From contig CAJNOL010000051.1 in assembly GCA_905250125.1 (NCBI GenBank), positions 186,001 to 250,000 on the forward strand: a stretch of DNA of 64,000 bases. The letters run 5' to 3'. The translations under genes and the position numbers were made by a program. Under the pieces are notes generated by a model that saw only the letters and a program-made list of their open reading frames with translations, was not told where the DNA came from and did not search any database. Shown here piece after piece: positions 38,501 to 49,500 of this stretch (positions within the stretch are counted from its first letter, which is position 1; the number at the start of each line of letters is the position of its first letter). This stretch comes from Rotaria sordida (Eukaryota; Rotifera; Eurotatoria; Philodinida; Philodinidae).

Positions 38501-39633
38501 TTTCTTCTGTAACATTTATGTATAGTTATTTTGATTTAGAAAAAAATGAATCAATTATCACAATAAGTTAAAACTATGAATTTATTTGTCTGATTGAAAA
38601 ACTAATACGATCAATATAGACACTAGATATGTGACTGTCCGTGACCGTAACCGTGAGTTACGCTGAACACTAGTCGTACATAGTATCTGTACTGCATGGT
38701 ATAGAGATACAAAGAAAAGAAGAAAAAAAAGAGTGAACTACACTATAATTCATGTCAATTTCTATACTTATCCGTTGGTTTTAATTAACTGTTAGTAAAT
38801 TTTATTAATTGATCTTGAAATTTATTAGCAAATCTTATTCATAACTTATTGATTAAATATTTTATTTACCTTGATTATTTAATAGAATAAATATATTTTT
38901 CTTTTAAAGATCATTTTATATAACAATATCATTTATTCAACAAAAACGTTTTAAAGAATCGGCTGCATTTGTAATTAAAACTGAAGCATATATTGAACAG
39001 GCAAAGAAAATAGTCGATGATGGACAACAATTAAAATCAAGTGAAATTAATTATCAAGTATAAAAAAAAAAAGAAATGATCATTATTTTATTTAAATTTA
39101 AAAATTTGTTTTTTTTCTTTTAGTCATTATTAAATGAATTTACTTTTATTCAATCGAAACTCGATGAAGTTAAATATGAAATTCAAACATCAGCTACATC
39201 AACACCAATAGGTAATGCTTCACCTAAAGTTGGTGCAATACAACAATCATTTGATCAGCCTCTTTCACTTGATGAGCAAAAAGAATTGGACAAAAAAGTA
39301 ACGTCGTCACATTTTTTTTTCTTGTAAACTTTCATCTTATTATTTGTTTTTTGTTAGCCTTTAATCGATCGTTTGGATACTTATTATGAAGATTCATCAT
39401 TAACTAATAAAAATCGTTTGAATATTGTTTCATTACCACCACCATTTAAACCTATTCCATGCAAACCCATTCTCTTCGATTTAGCACTTAATCATCTAAT
39501 CTTTCCATCATTAGATGATAAAGTTCAAAGTAAACGTCAGGCAACAACATCTACTGATAAAGGACAACAACAACAAGCTGGTCTTACTGGTTTTGTCAAA
39601 GGATTTTTTTCTTGGGGTGGAAAAAAACAATAG
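35524..39633 (+). CDS. SRP68: Signal recognition particle subunit SRP68
   Basis: About 13 exons with tiny introns plus a longer one at 37683-38911. Exon 1 is 35524-35617 (MSQSTPSENVSD), exon 2 35687-35753 (ILRIIRLCQQQHGLRHGDYQ), and the last begins about 39359 and ends at TAG 39633. The RNA-binding tetratricopeptide-like N-terminal domain is clear (RLRRIRKSLELTYGN, LLSRLRKAVKHAEQLE, FEMQSWADALQFYIRAQ, NARFCQYKSGD). The C-terminal signature LPPPFKPIPCKPILFDLALN followed by GLTGFVKGFFSWGG is diagnostic of SRP68, the part that contacts SRP72. SRP68 with SRP72 binds SRP RNA and supports ribosome-nascent-chain targeting to the ER. The CHMP6 start follows after only 99 bp, suggesting a shared pre-mRNA. 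Confidence 0.93.
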
Positions 39634-39732
39634 ATTATATAGAATTGTTTTTTTAAACGCGAAAAAAAAAAGAAAAGACTGATTTTATTGTTAAAAAAAA
39701 AATATAAGCGTTATATTATTTAACCATTTTAG

Positions 39733-40944
39733 ATGGGGTCTTTATTTGGTAAGAAATCTCATAAATCTTCGAGACAACCGGCAATAACAGAACAAGATCG
39801 TGCAATACTTGTAAAGCTAGATTTAAATTCTTTTTTTTTTGTTTTTTATGAAGTTTTTATTTAGCAATTAAAACAACAACGTGATCGATTAAATCAAAAT
39901 CGACGACGAATTGAAACTCAACTTGAACGTGAACGTGAAGTTGCTAAACAATTATTAAAAAATGGACAAAAAGAGTAATGAATTATTACTTATTGTATTT
40001 GTAAAGAATTCTGCTGGATTTATTGATCCATCTTGAATCAGGATACCATCTATGCGGTCTTGTAGAGCAATTTACGACACATCAAATGGTATATAAAAAT
40101 CGAATTTTCCTCAAATTTTGATGTGCCTGAGGGTTCATATTTTGATCATCATTCTTGAGCAATGTATATAGACCTTCGGAACATGAAAAACTTGATTTCT
40201 TATATACCATTTAATGTGCGGCAAAATGCTCTACAAGACCATATATATGGTGTCCTGATTCAAGATAGATCACTAAATTCGATGGAGTCCTTATCATATT
40301 TTAAAAAAAATTGTAGGCGTGCATTATTATTACTTCGAAAGAAAAAAATGCTTGAAATGCAACTTGATAAAAGTGAAGGTATATTGGAAAATGTTGAACG
40401 AATGGTAATAGTTTTTGTTGTTAATAATTATTTAGTTATTTTTATTTTCTATAATAATTAGACACATGAATTAGAATTTGCTCAAGTACAAGTCGATGTT
40501 GTTAATAGTTTAAGACAAGGAACAGATGCATTAAAAAAAATGAATGAAATTCTTAAACTTGAAGATATTGAAAAATTAATGGAAGATTCACGTGAAGCTA
40601 TGGAATATCAAAATGTTTGTTTTAGTTTTTTGTATTGTTTAATTAAAATTAATTTTGATGGTTTTGTTTTTCTTTTATTTTTAGGAAGTATCAAATCTTT
40701 TAGCTGGTAGTTTAAGTCGAGCTGATGAACAAGATGTTGAAGCTGAATTAGATGAATTAATTCGAGCTGAAGAAGCACAGCACATTGGTCGTTTACCAGA
40801 TGTACCTCAACGTCGTGAACGTAAACTATTTATATAAATATTGAAATTTTATTTTATTCAATTTGTTATTTAGGTGAACGTGATCGTATACCTGTTATAT
40901 CTCCAACAAGAGTAAAACAACGTGTGCTTGCCGAAGCTGATTAA
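39733..40944 (+). CDS. CHMP6: ESCRT-III subunit CHMP6 / VPS20
   Basis: Exons 39733-39810, about 39865-39975, 40316-40405 and further short ones; stop TAA at 40942-40944. MGSLFGKK is an N-myristoylation consensus, as in CHMP6. ITEQDRAILQLKQQRDRLNQ and ALLLLRKKKMLEMQLDK match the basic ESCRT-III core helices. ELEFAQVQVDVVNSLRQG, IEKLMEDSREAMEYQNEVSN and LLAGSLS follow, with an acidic tail. VPS20 recruits ESCRT-III polymerisation downstream of ESCRT-II at endosomes. TTTTAG sits directly before the ATG and SRP68 ends 99 bp upstream, so it is probably trans-spliced as a downstream operon gene. A foldback element occupies the 39976-40315 intron. AATAAA overlaps the stop. Confidence 0.93.
40020..40278. 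repeat. Foldback MITE in CHMP6 intron
   Basis: Left TTGATCCATCTTGAATCAGG mirrors right CCTGATTCAAGATAGATCAC; inner GGTCTTGTAGAGCA mirrors TGCTCTACAAGACC, and CATCAAATGGTATATA mirrors TATATACCATTTAATG. It is about 260 bp and its arms cover most of the element. Confidence 0.8.
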
Positions 40945-41149
40945 ATAAAAATTCTTATTCTTATATTATTTGTTTTGTGTATATGCTTCAATCACTTTGT
41001 TTCTTTTTTTTACGACATACAAGCATTTTGATTCCTATTTGTTTCCTTTTTTTTTTTATTGAATAACTTTTAAATTAATGTGTTTTTAGATTTAAATGAT
41101 AATTAAAGATTATGTTGGTCTTATTTTATTAATATTTGTAGCTGGTGAG

Positions 41150-41780
41150 ATATTTGAAGGTTGTATTATCCTTTCGGAAATAAAAGATGCTTTACGGTTA
41201 TCGAAATAACTTTTAATAGGAAGAACATAGAGAGCTGCAATTTTCACTACGAAAGAGTGAAGTCTTGGGTCTACAATGTCAAATTTGATTAATCTGACGT
41301 TGGCCAACAAGATGAATTTTTGCCGGAGATTTTGAGAATGGTTTTCTAGAAAAACTTTCTTCGTGTATTCCTATTAAAATTATTTTTAATTGAAAGAGAA
41401 AATCAAGCATTCTCGATCTACGCAAGGTTGACATTGTTAGACTGCTCCGTTCAAGAGTTATAAAAGGTTTTCAGAAACTCTTATAACTCTTGAACGAAAC
41501 AATCTGACAAAGTCGCCTTGTGTAGATCGAGAGAGATTGATTTTCTCTTTTAATTAAAAATAATTAATATAAAAATGCAAGAAGAAAACTTTTCATTCTC
41601 AAAATCTTCGGTAAAAATTTATCTAATTGGCCAATTTCAGATTGATCAAATTAGATGTTGTAGATCCAAGATTTCAAGTTCTAATAGTGAAAATCGCAGC
41701 TCTCTATCTTCTTCTTATCAAAAGTTATTTAGATAACTGTAAGATCTCTTTTATTTCCGAAAGGAAAATAGTTTTCAAAT
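41150..41780. repeat. 0.63-kb long palindromic foldback element
   Basis: Arms of about 300 bp: left ATCCTTTCGGAAATAAAAGA mirrors right TCTTTTATTTCCGAAAGGAA. GAGAGCTGCAATTTTCACTA mirrors TAGTGAAAATCGCAGCTCTC. Near the centre (about 41465) AACTCTTATAACTCTTGAAC mirrors GTTCAAGAGTTATAAAAGGT. No coding content. Confidence 0.85.
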
Positions 41781-42755
41781 AAAACAAATACAGATGAGTG
41801 AACTAATGATTTTCGTAGAAAGGAAATATAAATTTCTTTAACAATATTAAATATGGTAAATACATTTTTTGATATATTTATTTGTGAATTTATTCGAAAA
41901 TTTAGTATCTGTAAATGTTTTATTGTATATATAACGTATTGTTAATTTTTTTTTTCGTTTGAATATAATGTCATTAGAAAAGTGTTCAATACAAAAAAAA
42001 AATGACGAGATTTCCTTTTAGACAGTGCTTCTTTTCCAGAAGGACCCATAAGATGAAGTTGTTTCTCAATAGACAGGGATTCTAATATGGTAGTTGTAAT
42101 TAGTTTCTATGTGTATATCATTTTAATCATAAATTAATCGTTCCGGAAGAGTTAGATAAATTTGTTTTACTAACTCTTAATCATATTATGATATATTTTG
42201 AAAATTAATTTTATCTTTGATTTTCTCAGCATACATTACTAGCATTGGTTATTCGGCTTGAGAATCTATTTCACTATCATCGTTATCTAACTTTAACAGT
42301 AGCTCTTTTGTGTATTTTATCTCTAACTAGTATATGTACAAGTTAGTAAATAACCGTACTGTTTAAATTAGTCTTGATGATTATTTCTTATATTAAGAAT
42401 TCATTATCTATACATATTCATAGACTTGAATTTAGAAGGAGTCTTTGGGTTTACCCGATAGTCAGTGAAAATGATCTTTTGGTAAAAGTTTTTTCTAAAT
42501 AGGGTTCAATTGATTATTTTAGATTTGAGAGTTGTCAAAATAGCGAGTCATTAAAAGAAAATCTAAGATATATTGTATGAATTATTAATCTTTTCTCTTG
42601 TGTATAATGACTTTTGATTATATTATCCGCACAAAGCAAATATCATAACTATATGAAATTTCATATTTGTTTAAAATGTCTTGTATCATATATAAAAATG
42701 AAAATTATTTATGAACTATTTTGTTTTACCATCCATCTGATATACATCTCATAAC

Positions 42756-43070
42756 TAGAGATGTGCAAGACTAATTTTAGTTCCGGTGGTAGTCACACCA
42801 AAATTTAGAAATTTTATGGGATTAGAACTACGAGAAAAAATTATTCCCATGAGAACTAAAGATTATAGTTAAATATCCTGTGGTTTTAAGCGAATTATCT
42901 TATGAATCATCAATCAGAACATAATACAAGAATGATGACCTAAAAAAGTGCTAATCATTGACTAAATAAATCAAAAATGAGTATTGAAGAATTTCTAGAT
43001 GCAATACAAATCAATTCTGAAATAGTCTTCTCTCGAACGGGATCAAAAAGCTTCGTCCTTCACATCTCTA
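42756..43070. mobile_element. 315-bp hAT-like MITE with 8-bp target-site duplication
   Basis: Identical 8-bp repeats CTCATAAC flank it at 42748-42755 and 43071-43078. Termini are TAGAGATGTGCAAGACTAA on the left and TAGAGATGTGAAGGACGAAG (reverse complement) on the right. The TIR start and the 8-bp duplication fit the hAT superfamily. It ends 50 bp before the ADAM17-like start codon, so it may have altered that promoter. Confidence 0.85.
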
Positions 43071-43121
43071 CTCATAACTATTATCATTAATTTTTCTAGA
43101 TGTAAACAAAAAAAAATATTT

Positions 43122-44708
43122 ATGATGAATCTTATATTATCATTTATTTTTCTCGCAATATTTCTTCCACATATATCAAGTCTATTTTCTTTGGAACATA
43201 TTCTTTGTAATCAATCAATTTCAACGCCATCGATTGATTTATCTATTACAACAAATCAAAATATATCATTAAATCTTTGTAATAATACATTTAATATAAC
43301 AATTCATTCAAATGAATATTTTTTTTCACAAAATATTTCTGTTGATAAACAAATTACAAATCCAATAAATCCTTATTTTACCTATATAGGTCATATGATT
43401 AATAATAATGATCATTCAAGTGTGAGTTTAATTATTTATCCACAATTACAAATTTATTTATATTTCAATGATACATATTATTATTATCTTTCATTATCAA
43501 ATAATTCAACAATAACATTAAAATTTTCTCAACGACAATTATTACAATATTATCCTCAATTAGTTAATGATAGTTTATGGAAAATTTTACAACATGAAGA
43601 AGATAATTATCAACAATATTCATTCATTTTACATGATTTACATTTTATATATGAATTATTAACATTAAGATGTGAATCCGATAATTTAGAATATAAAACA
43701 ATATCATTTTGTTCATTAGCTTTATTAATTGATGAATATTTGTATGAAAAAATTTTTTATTCAAATATTTATTATATATATACATTCATAGAACATTATA
43801 ATTTTTTATTACGTACATTAACAAATAATGAATATGGAGGATTTTTATTAAAAAATATAAAATTAATTAATCATATTGAAACAAATTCAAATCGATCATT
43901 TGATTTACTTCATAGATTATCAAATAATACAAGTCTATTATCAAAAGATTATTGTCTTGTTCATCAAATGTTAATAACAAATATTGAATATGAAAATTAT
44001 ATTCTTGGTTATCAATCATCAATACATACATATGATATTGGTGGAATATGTTCATTACCATTTCATATTAATAATAATAATCATTCAGAAGAAATAAATC
44101 TTAATACTGGTTTATCAATATTAAATGAAAATATAACAAAAAATATTTCAATATTTTTTAATGGTTTAATGAAAACAAGTTATTTATTTTTTCGTCAAAT
44201 GGGTTTAAATTTAACATTATGTTCAATAAATGCAACACGAAAAGGTTTTTTTCAATTTAATACTGATTTATCACCTGTTGTTCAACATTGTATTGATCTT
44301 ATACCCGTAACATTAGATCAAGCACTTAAACGACGTGCACATCTTTGTTTTAATCATATTAATATTGATAATTTAACAAATCAAACAATAAAACAAGATA
44401 TTCTATGTAAACAATCTCTTGATTTACAATCATCTGTACCAATTAATGGAAAAAATCGTAAAAGTCCATATATTGAAAATGCATTAAATGATAATCGACG
44501 TGGTGAATGGTTTGAAGGAAATATAGTTGGAATGATTTTAACATTTTCATTATTAATATGGATACCTGTTAGTTGTTTTGTACATTTTTGTGTTGATGAA
44601 ATAAATAAAAAATCATTAATTGAAAAACAACAAGATATGGAAACATTACCAATGAAACCATTAATTATTGAACAAGTTGGAATAACAAAACAAACACAAA
44701 CTGATTAA
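43122..44708 (+). CDS. ADAM17-like type I membrane protein lacking the metalloprotease active site
   Basis: A single uninterrupted 528-codon ORF. N-terminal signal peptide (LILSFIFLAIFLPHIS), many N-glycosylation sequons, then a region matching the ADAM10/17 catalytic domain in order: CSLALLIDEYLYEK, YGGFLLKNIKLI, YDIGGICSLPF, INLNTGLSI. Where ADAM17 has the zinc motif HELGHNFGAEH, this protein has RQMGLNLTLCS: all three His and the Glu are gone. FFQFNTDLSPVVQHC matches the following Cys-containing segment. Disintegrin and Cys-rich domains are almost absent, but the TM and its flanks (GNIVGMILTFSLLIWIPVSC) are strikingly ADAM17-like. It is probably a pseudoprotease acting as decoy or partner (inference). 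The lack of introns is unusual here and suggests retrocopy or intron loss. An acceptor-like TTTTTCTAG lies about 22 bp upstream. Confidence 0.8.
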   Translation: MMNLILSFIFLAIFLPHISSLFSLEHILCNQSISTPSIDLSITTNQNISLNLCNNTFNITIHSNEYFFSQNISVDKQITNPINPYFTYIGHMINNNDHSSVSLIIYPQLQIYLYFNDTYYYYLSLSNNSTITLKFSQRQLLQYYPQLVNDSLWKILQHEEDNYQQYSFILHDLHFIYELLTLRCESDNLEYKTISFCSLALLIDEYLYEKIFYSNIYYIYTFIEHYNFLLRTLTNNEYGGFLLKNIKLINHIETNSNRSFDLLHRLSNNTSLLSKDYCLVHQMLITNIEYENYILGYQSSIHTYDIGGICSLPFHINNNNHSEEINLNTGLSILNENITKNISIFFNGLMKTSYLFFRQMGLNLTLCSINATRKGFFQFNTDLSPVVQHCIDLIPVTLDQALKRRAHLCFNHINIDNLTNQTIKQDILCKQSLDLQSSVPINGKNRKSPYIENALNDNRRGEWFEGNIVGMILTFSLLIWIPVSCFVHFCVDEINKKSLIEKQQDMETLPMKPLIIEQVGITKQTQTD

Positions 44709-44860
44709 AATTAACTTTTTTTCTTTCGTTTATGTCAGATTCATTTTTCTCTTTCTTTTTTGTATTTGATGTGGAAATATATTTACTTTTATTATAGTAG
44801 AAATCTAACAAAGTATTTGACATAGATTTTTGTTAAATAAAATTCTATATTTTATTTGAG

Positions 44861-46425
44861 ATGTCAGTTCTTTATGGTTATGGTGATTTAATATCGGAAG
44901 AAGTTGAAACAATTGATAGTGATGAAGAAGATGAAAAACGATCAAGTCGAAATCCAGATAAGTGAGTTTTATTTTTTATCTATTATACATTATGAAAAAG
45001 AAATGGGAAAATGTTGAGTTTCATTGATTGATATGTATCACAATCAGAAATATTTTGAAAATTCGGTGCTAGAACAAATCACCACATAGGCAGAACGTTA
45101 CAAGGAGGATGTGGATGTTGATGTAGATGTTTTCTTCACTAAAATCCACAATCACACCCAAAATCTACTATAATCTAAACGATTGTAGTTAATTACATAA
45201 GCGAATTTATGAGTGCTGGTCATATAGAAAGTCAGTGGAATCCATTTTTTTATCAAAATCACATCATTCTATGTAACTGATATCTTTGTTGTATATTAAA
45301 AAAATGTTCTTTACAAGAAGATCATTCAAATGAAGAATCCAATGATCTATATCAGATGCTTATCAACTTTTGATTTGAGTAGGATTTGATTGCTGTAACT
45401 GTGACGACATCATTTTTTTTAATCTTATGTGCATTGCATATAAATATATTAATTAAATTTAGATCACCATTTTCAATCGTCTGGCGAGATGATTTAAATA
45501 ATGAGAATATCAAAATTTCATGTTCATCTTTATTAATTACTTTAGGTACAACTGCTTCAGGTAAAAAATTTTTTCTTGTTTCTAAAATAATAGATAGACG
45601 AAAATTTGTTTTTTGTTTTGTTTTGTTTTAATAGCATTTGCTTTTACGCATGTTATATGCAATTATGATCTAGAATTAATAGGTTATGGAACAGATGAAA
45701 AAATGACTGATGATGGAAATATCGAAAAAAAATCCTTTGATCAAATCAAAATGCAACAATATGCAACACAAAGTGTTGATCGTATTTATCGATTACCATC
45801 AAGTTCATTTGTACTTATTCAATTAAATTCTTCAGTTACATCTGATCGAATATGGCCAATAAGTGAACAGGTATTTTAAAAATTTACAAAATATGAATAA
45901 TTTTTCATTAATATAAAATAGATTTTGAATAAATTTAATTTTTTAAATCTAAATATTTCAAATCCTGTTTATATTATACAATCACGTTTATCTATGGATT
46001 ATGTGACTATTGCAGGTGAATTAGAAAATAAATCAAATTTATTTATTCGTTATATCAAATCATCAATAATTCCAACAGATAATAAAATTACACAAATGCT
46101 TAAACCAATTGAACCACCAAATGCAATCCGAGGTCTATCAGCTGCTTGTAAGTCAATTGTTTTTTTATTCATATCTTTTCATATTTATTTCACAAAAGAA
46201 CTTTTTATTTTAGTATTTACGAAATTCCATCAAGGAAATATTCCGGTTATAGTTCTTGTTGTTTATCAACGTCATTCATCTGTTAATGCTGATGCATTAA
46301 AATTATTACAAGGAATATTAGATCGAACATCAACAACACTTAAACCATATATTCAATTAACAGAAAAAACAAATAAACAATTGATTCGATTAGCATCTAC
46401 ACAAACAAGTAATATGTACTCATAG
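44861..46425 (+). CDS. PSMG1: Proteasome assembly chaperone 1 (PSMG1/PAC1)
   Basis: Exons 44861-44961, 45463-45560, then from about 45635, 45922 and 46215 to the stop at 46425, in frame (about 275 residues). MSVLYGYGDLISEEVE with an acidic stretch resembles the PAC1 N terminus. ISCSSLLITLGTTA, FVLIQLNSS, IRGLSAALFTKFHQGNIPVI and VYQRHSSVNADALKLL follow, and the end TQTSNMYS parallels the QSNIYT terminus of vertebrate PAC1. PAC1 with PAC2 scaffolds the proteasome alpha ring. The start is 152 bp after the ADAM17-like stop; TTTGAG precedes the ATG, a possible trans-splice site. The 500-bp first intron is much longer than the others. Confidence 0.82.
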
Positions 46426-46593
46426 ATATTTCACTGATTATCAAAAACAAGACAAAAAGTTTTATTCTTTTTCTTGTCTTTTTTAATAAAGATTATGAAA
46501 CATTTCTACAAAAAAAAACAAACAAACAAACAAACATGAAAAATATGATCAAATAGATCTGGCGTTTTCTTTCTTTCTTTCTTGATTTTTTTC
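46426..46593. other. 168-bp convergent gap between PSMG1 and Tectonic
   Basis: Shared 3' region of two convergent genes. It has AATAAA after PSMG1 near 46486 and A-rich and CTTT-rich runs. No further feature. Confidence 0.5.
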
Positions 46594-49500
46594 TTAAAAT
46601 GGACACATCATTCCAAATAATAGAACATGCATAACGACAACACTAATTGCAATAAAAATAAGAATCATTGCAATTGTATAATTTCGATAACCAGGTTCAC
46701 CATGATATTCAGGTGTAATAAGCCAAAGTAAATGTTGAATATAATTATCAGCTGAAGTTATATCAGCTTTTGTCGTACCAGTTAAATTAAGTGCCGAACT
46801 AACAAAATAAAAACAAACAATTGATTTTATTCAAATAAATAAATAAATAAATACAAAATACCTTGTGAAATCAATAAAAGCTGATTGAAGGGAGACAAGA
46901 TATCGTTGTGTTGACGTACTAGCACAAGTATATGTGGTACAATCAAATTGCCAATTTGAATAAGTATAACTTCATGTTCATAATTATTCATATGAAAAAA
47001 TTGAAAACAAAAAAATAACTTACTTATATTGAACAGAAACAATTCGTTCAAATGAAACTGTTGGACTGATTTGTACACGAACAAAACCAAATTCTATATA
47101 AATACCAGATGGAACATCATTACAAATTGAAAGAGTTTCTGTTGCATCATAAATCGTATAGAGACTTGTATTAAGCCTTGTTCGAATAATATCACTTGGA
47201 TTTAATCGATTAGTGGCGCGTGTTTGATCTATTCGATTAAGATCAATTTTATCTTGATTATCATCTCTAAATTAAAAATAATTTTTTATTACATACAATT
47301 CTGAACAAAAGTAATGGCCCACTCTAAAATCCATCTATTCTTTATAGTATCGAGCTAATATTTTGCATGTCTGCGTGCAACAATAAACTCTGATCGTAAG
47401 TATCACTCGGTCTCCATTGGTTCACATGTATTCTATTTATGATTCCAAACATTATCTTTCTCTTGCAAAAAACATATTCAACAGTAATATACATCCAAAA
47501 GGTTTTCGTTTGTCATTGTGCTGTTTTATAAAAAATTACTATTTTTTCTAGTGCTAAAGGCAGTCCTATATATCTCCTTTATTATCACCAAATCGTGTAG
47601 TATATAATCAAGACCTAAATAGTTAGCACGCTCTGAGATAGTGAACGCATGTCGCAGCTAGTGGCCTGCAACCCGAGCCGGCCTGAAGCATGGGTCTGAG
47701 TACAAACTCGCTCCATAGGTTTGAGTCCCAGGGTATGATCTCATAACGAGACTCAACCCCGAAATTCATGAGATCTCGATGTTTCAAAGTATTTTTATTT
47801 AAACTGCTAACTTATATAAAAGCATAGGAATGAAAACCGGTTCGATCACGATCGAGCAATATATTGTATTTGAGAACAGATCATAGAAGTGGAAAGCGAT
47901 ATTGTTTTACTCAAAGAATTCATTTTTAATGAAGATTCATTTATAGATGATGATGAACCATATACCAAAGTAACTAAATACATCAAGAAGAAAATGAATT
48001 ATCAAAAAAGTGAATGTGTATTATCGTGTTGGAAAAAGCATTCATGTATGTATCTATAATTATGACATTTAGTACCAACAGTACATTCTATTCTTGTATC
48101 ATCAGCAACCAGAAAACGCATATTTAACGAAATTGATCGAATTTTAGAAGCAGAAAGACACCAAATGAATCCTAAATCATTTGATTCATTTGTTTTTTGT
48201 GGAATTTACGATGATCTCTTTTTTTTGTCGCTGTTTATGGAAGAAAGTAAATAGTATAATTTTTCATATGAAATGAATGTTTGAAAACTGTACTATAACT
48301 GTGAAAATATCTGCCGGAATTCGATTAGCTTTAGTTGCGAAAAGTCCTATCCGTACCAGACTTGGAACCGGTCTGATTTTTTCAGACCGGACCGGTGAAA
48401 AACCGATCGGTCCAAGTTTATGATTTGACCGGCGAAAAAACGACTGACCCAAATTCTTGATTTAACTGACGAAAAATACAGTGCACTCGTGTATTAGCTA
48501 AACAGCCAATGTTTTTACGAAACAGTTTGTTAGTTTAGCTCTACTAAGACATATAATATCAAACTCATACGATTCTTGGAGCTTCTAATAGCAGCGACTT
48601 CATTTTTAGTTTGTCATGTTTTGTATGCTAATATTCAGAACCAATGAAAATTTCTTTCAAAAAGTTTTGACTAGGGCTCACAGCAACTAGGATTTAACAC
48701 CAGCTAACTATTCTGTGAGTCTTTTCAAATAACGATATGATTTCTTTACCATTGATAGGGTTAGTCTATTCTTATCTGAAATACTTAGTTCCTTAACACA
48801 GTTGAAATGTATTCCATTCCACAGAAGAATGCTACTGCAGAGAGGAAGATAATGTGAGCTAATTGGTAAGATTTTGCATTAGACCTTCTATTTGAGGTTT
48901 ATTGATACCTAAATATTATCGCGGTTGCATGATGCTACTAGTTAGAAAGACCGTGACAACAGAAACGATTTTATTCAAAACATTTTGCTATGAAAGCATG
49001 AATTTGAATACTGGTGGCTATTGGGCTTCTATGAAAATCAGCTAAGATTACGACATACAAGTGATCCGAAATTTCAAGAAAAATGTTGAATTAAATCGAC
49101 AGCAGCTTGCAAAATCTAGCTAACTTTTCGTGAGTATAATGAATTCATTCGACATAATATGAGCCTCTAATGAAAGGATAAGAGTGTTGGTCAATATTTA
49201 GAGCTGGTATTTCCAATACGATTGAAGTTTTGCCAGTGGGAAATTTTCCGAATGAAACCGATTCACCATTGATTCCATGAAAAATCCTTAAAAATGAGCA
49301 AAATAAGCAAGTTTTAGTTGTCAAAATTCTTAAAAAAACCGGTAAAAAACCGGTGAAGACCGGCCGGTCCGGTTCCAAGTATGACCCGTACAGGACACTA
49401 GTCACAACACTAACTCAATTCCGGTCAGTGCTGCGACTGAAAAACTTTCAGCACACACTCGTTGTCTCATGAAAATTTTCTGGTAACAGCTATAGTGAAA

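Larger units (their letters stand above)
40945..43121. other. 2.2-kb intergenic region holding two inverted-repeat elements
   Basis: Between CHMP6 and the ADAM17-like gene. It contains the 0.63-kb palindromic element (41150-41780) and a 315-bp element with target duplication (42756-43070). The remainder is AT-rich without coding signal. A TTTTTCTAG acceptor near 43100 precedes the ADAM17-like start. Confidence 0.6.

Noticed and set aside
41110-41310. 66-codon minus-strand ORF
   Set aside because: Lies within one arm of the 0.63-kb palindrome; no recognisable protein.
43867-44061. 64-codon minus-strand ORF
   Set aside because: Antisense shadow of the ADAM17-like ORF.
49145-49405. 86-codon minus-strand ORF ending in the ACCGG-rich TIR
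   Set aside because: Part of the non-autonomous element end; no transposase motif.
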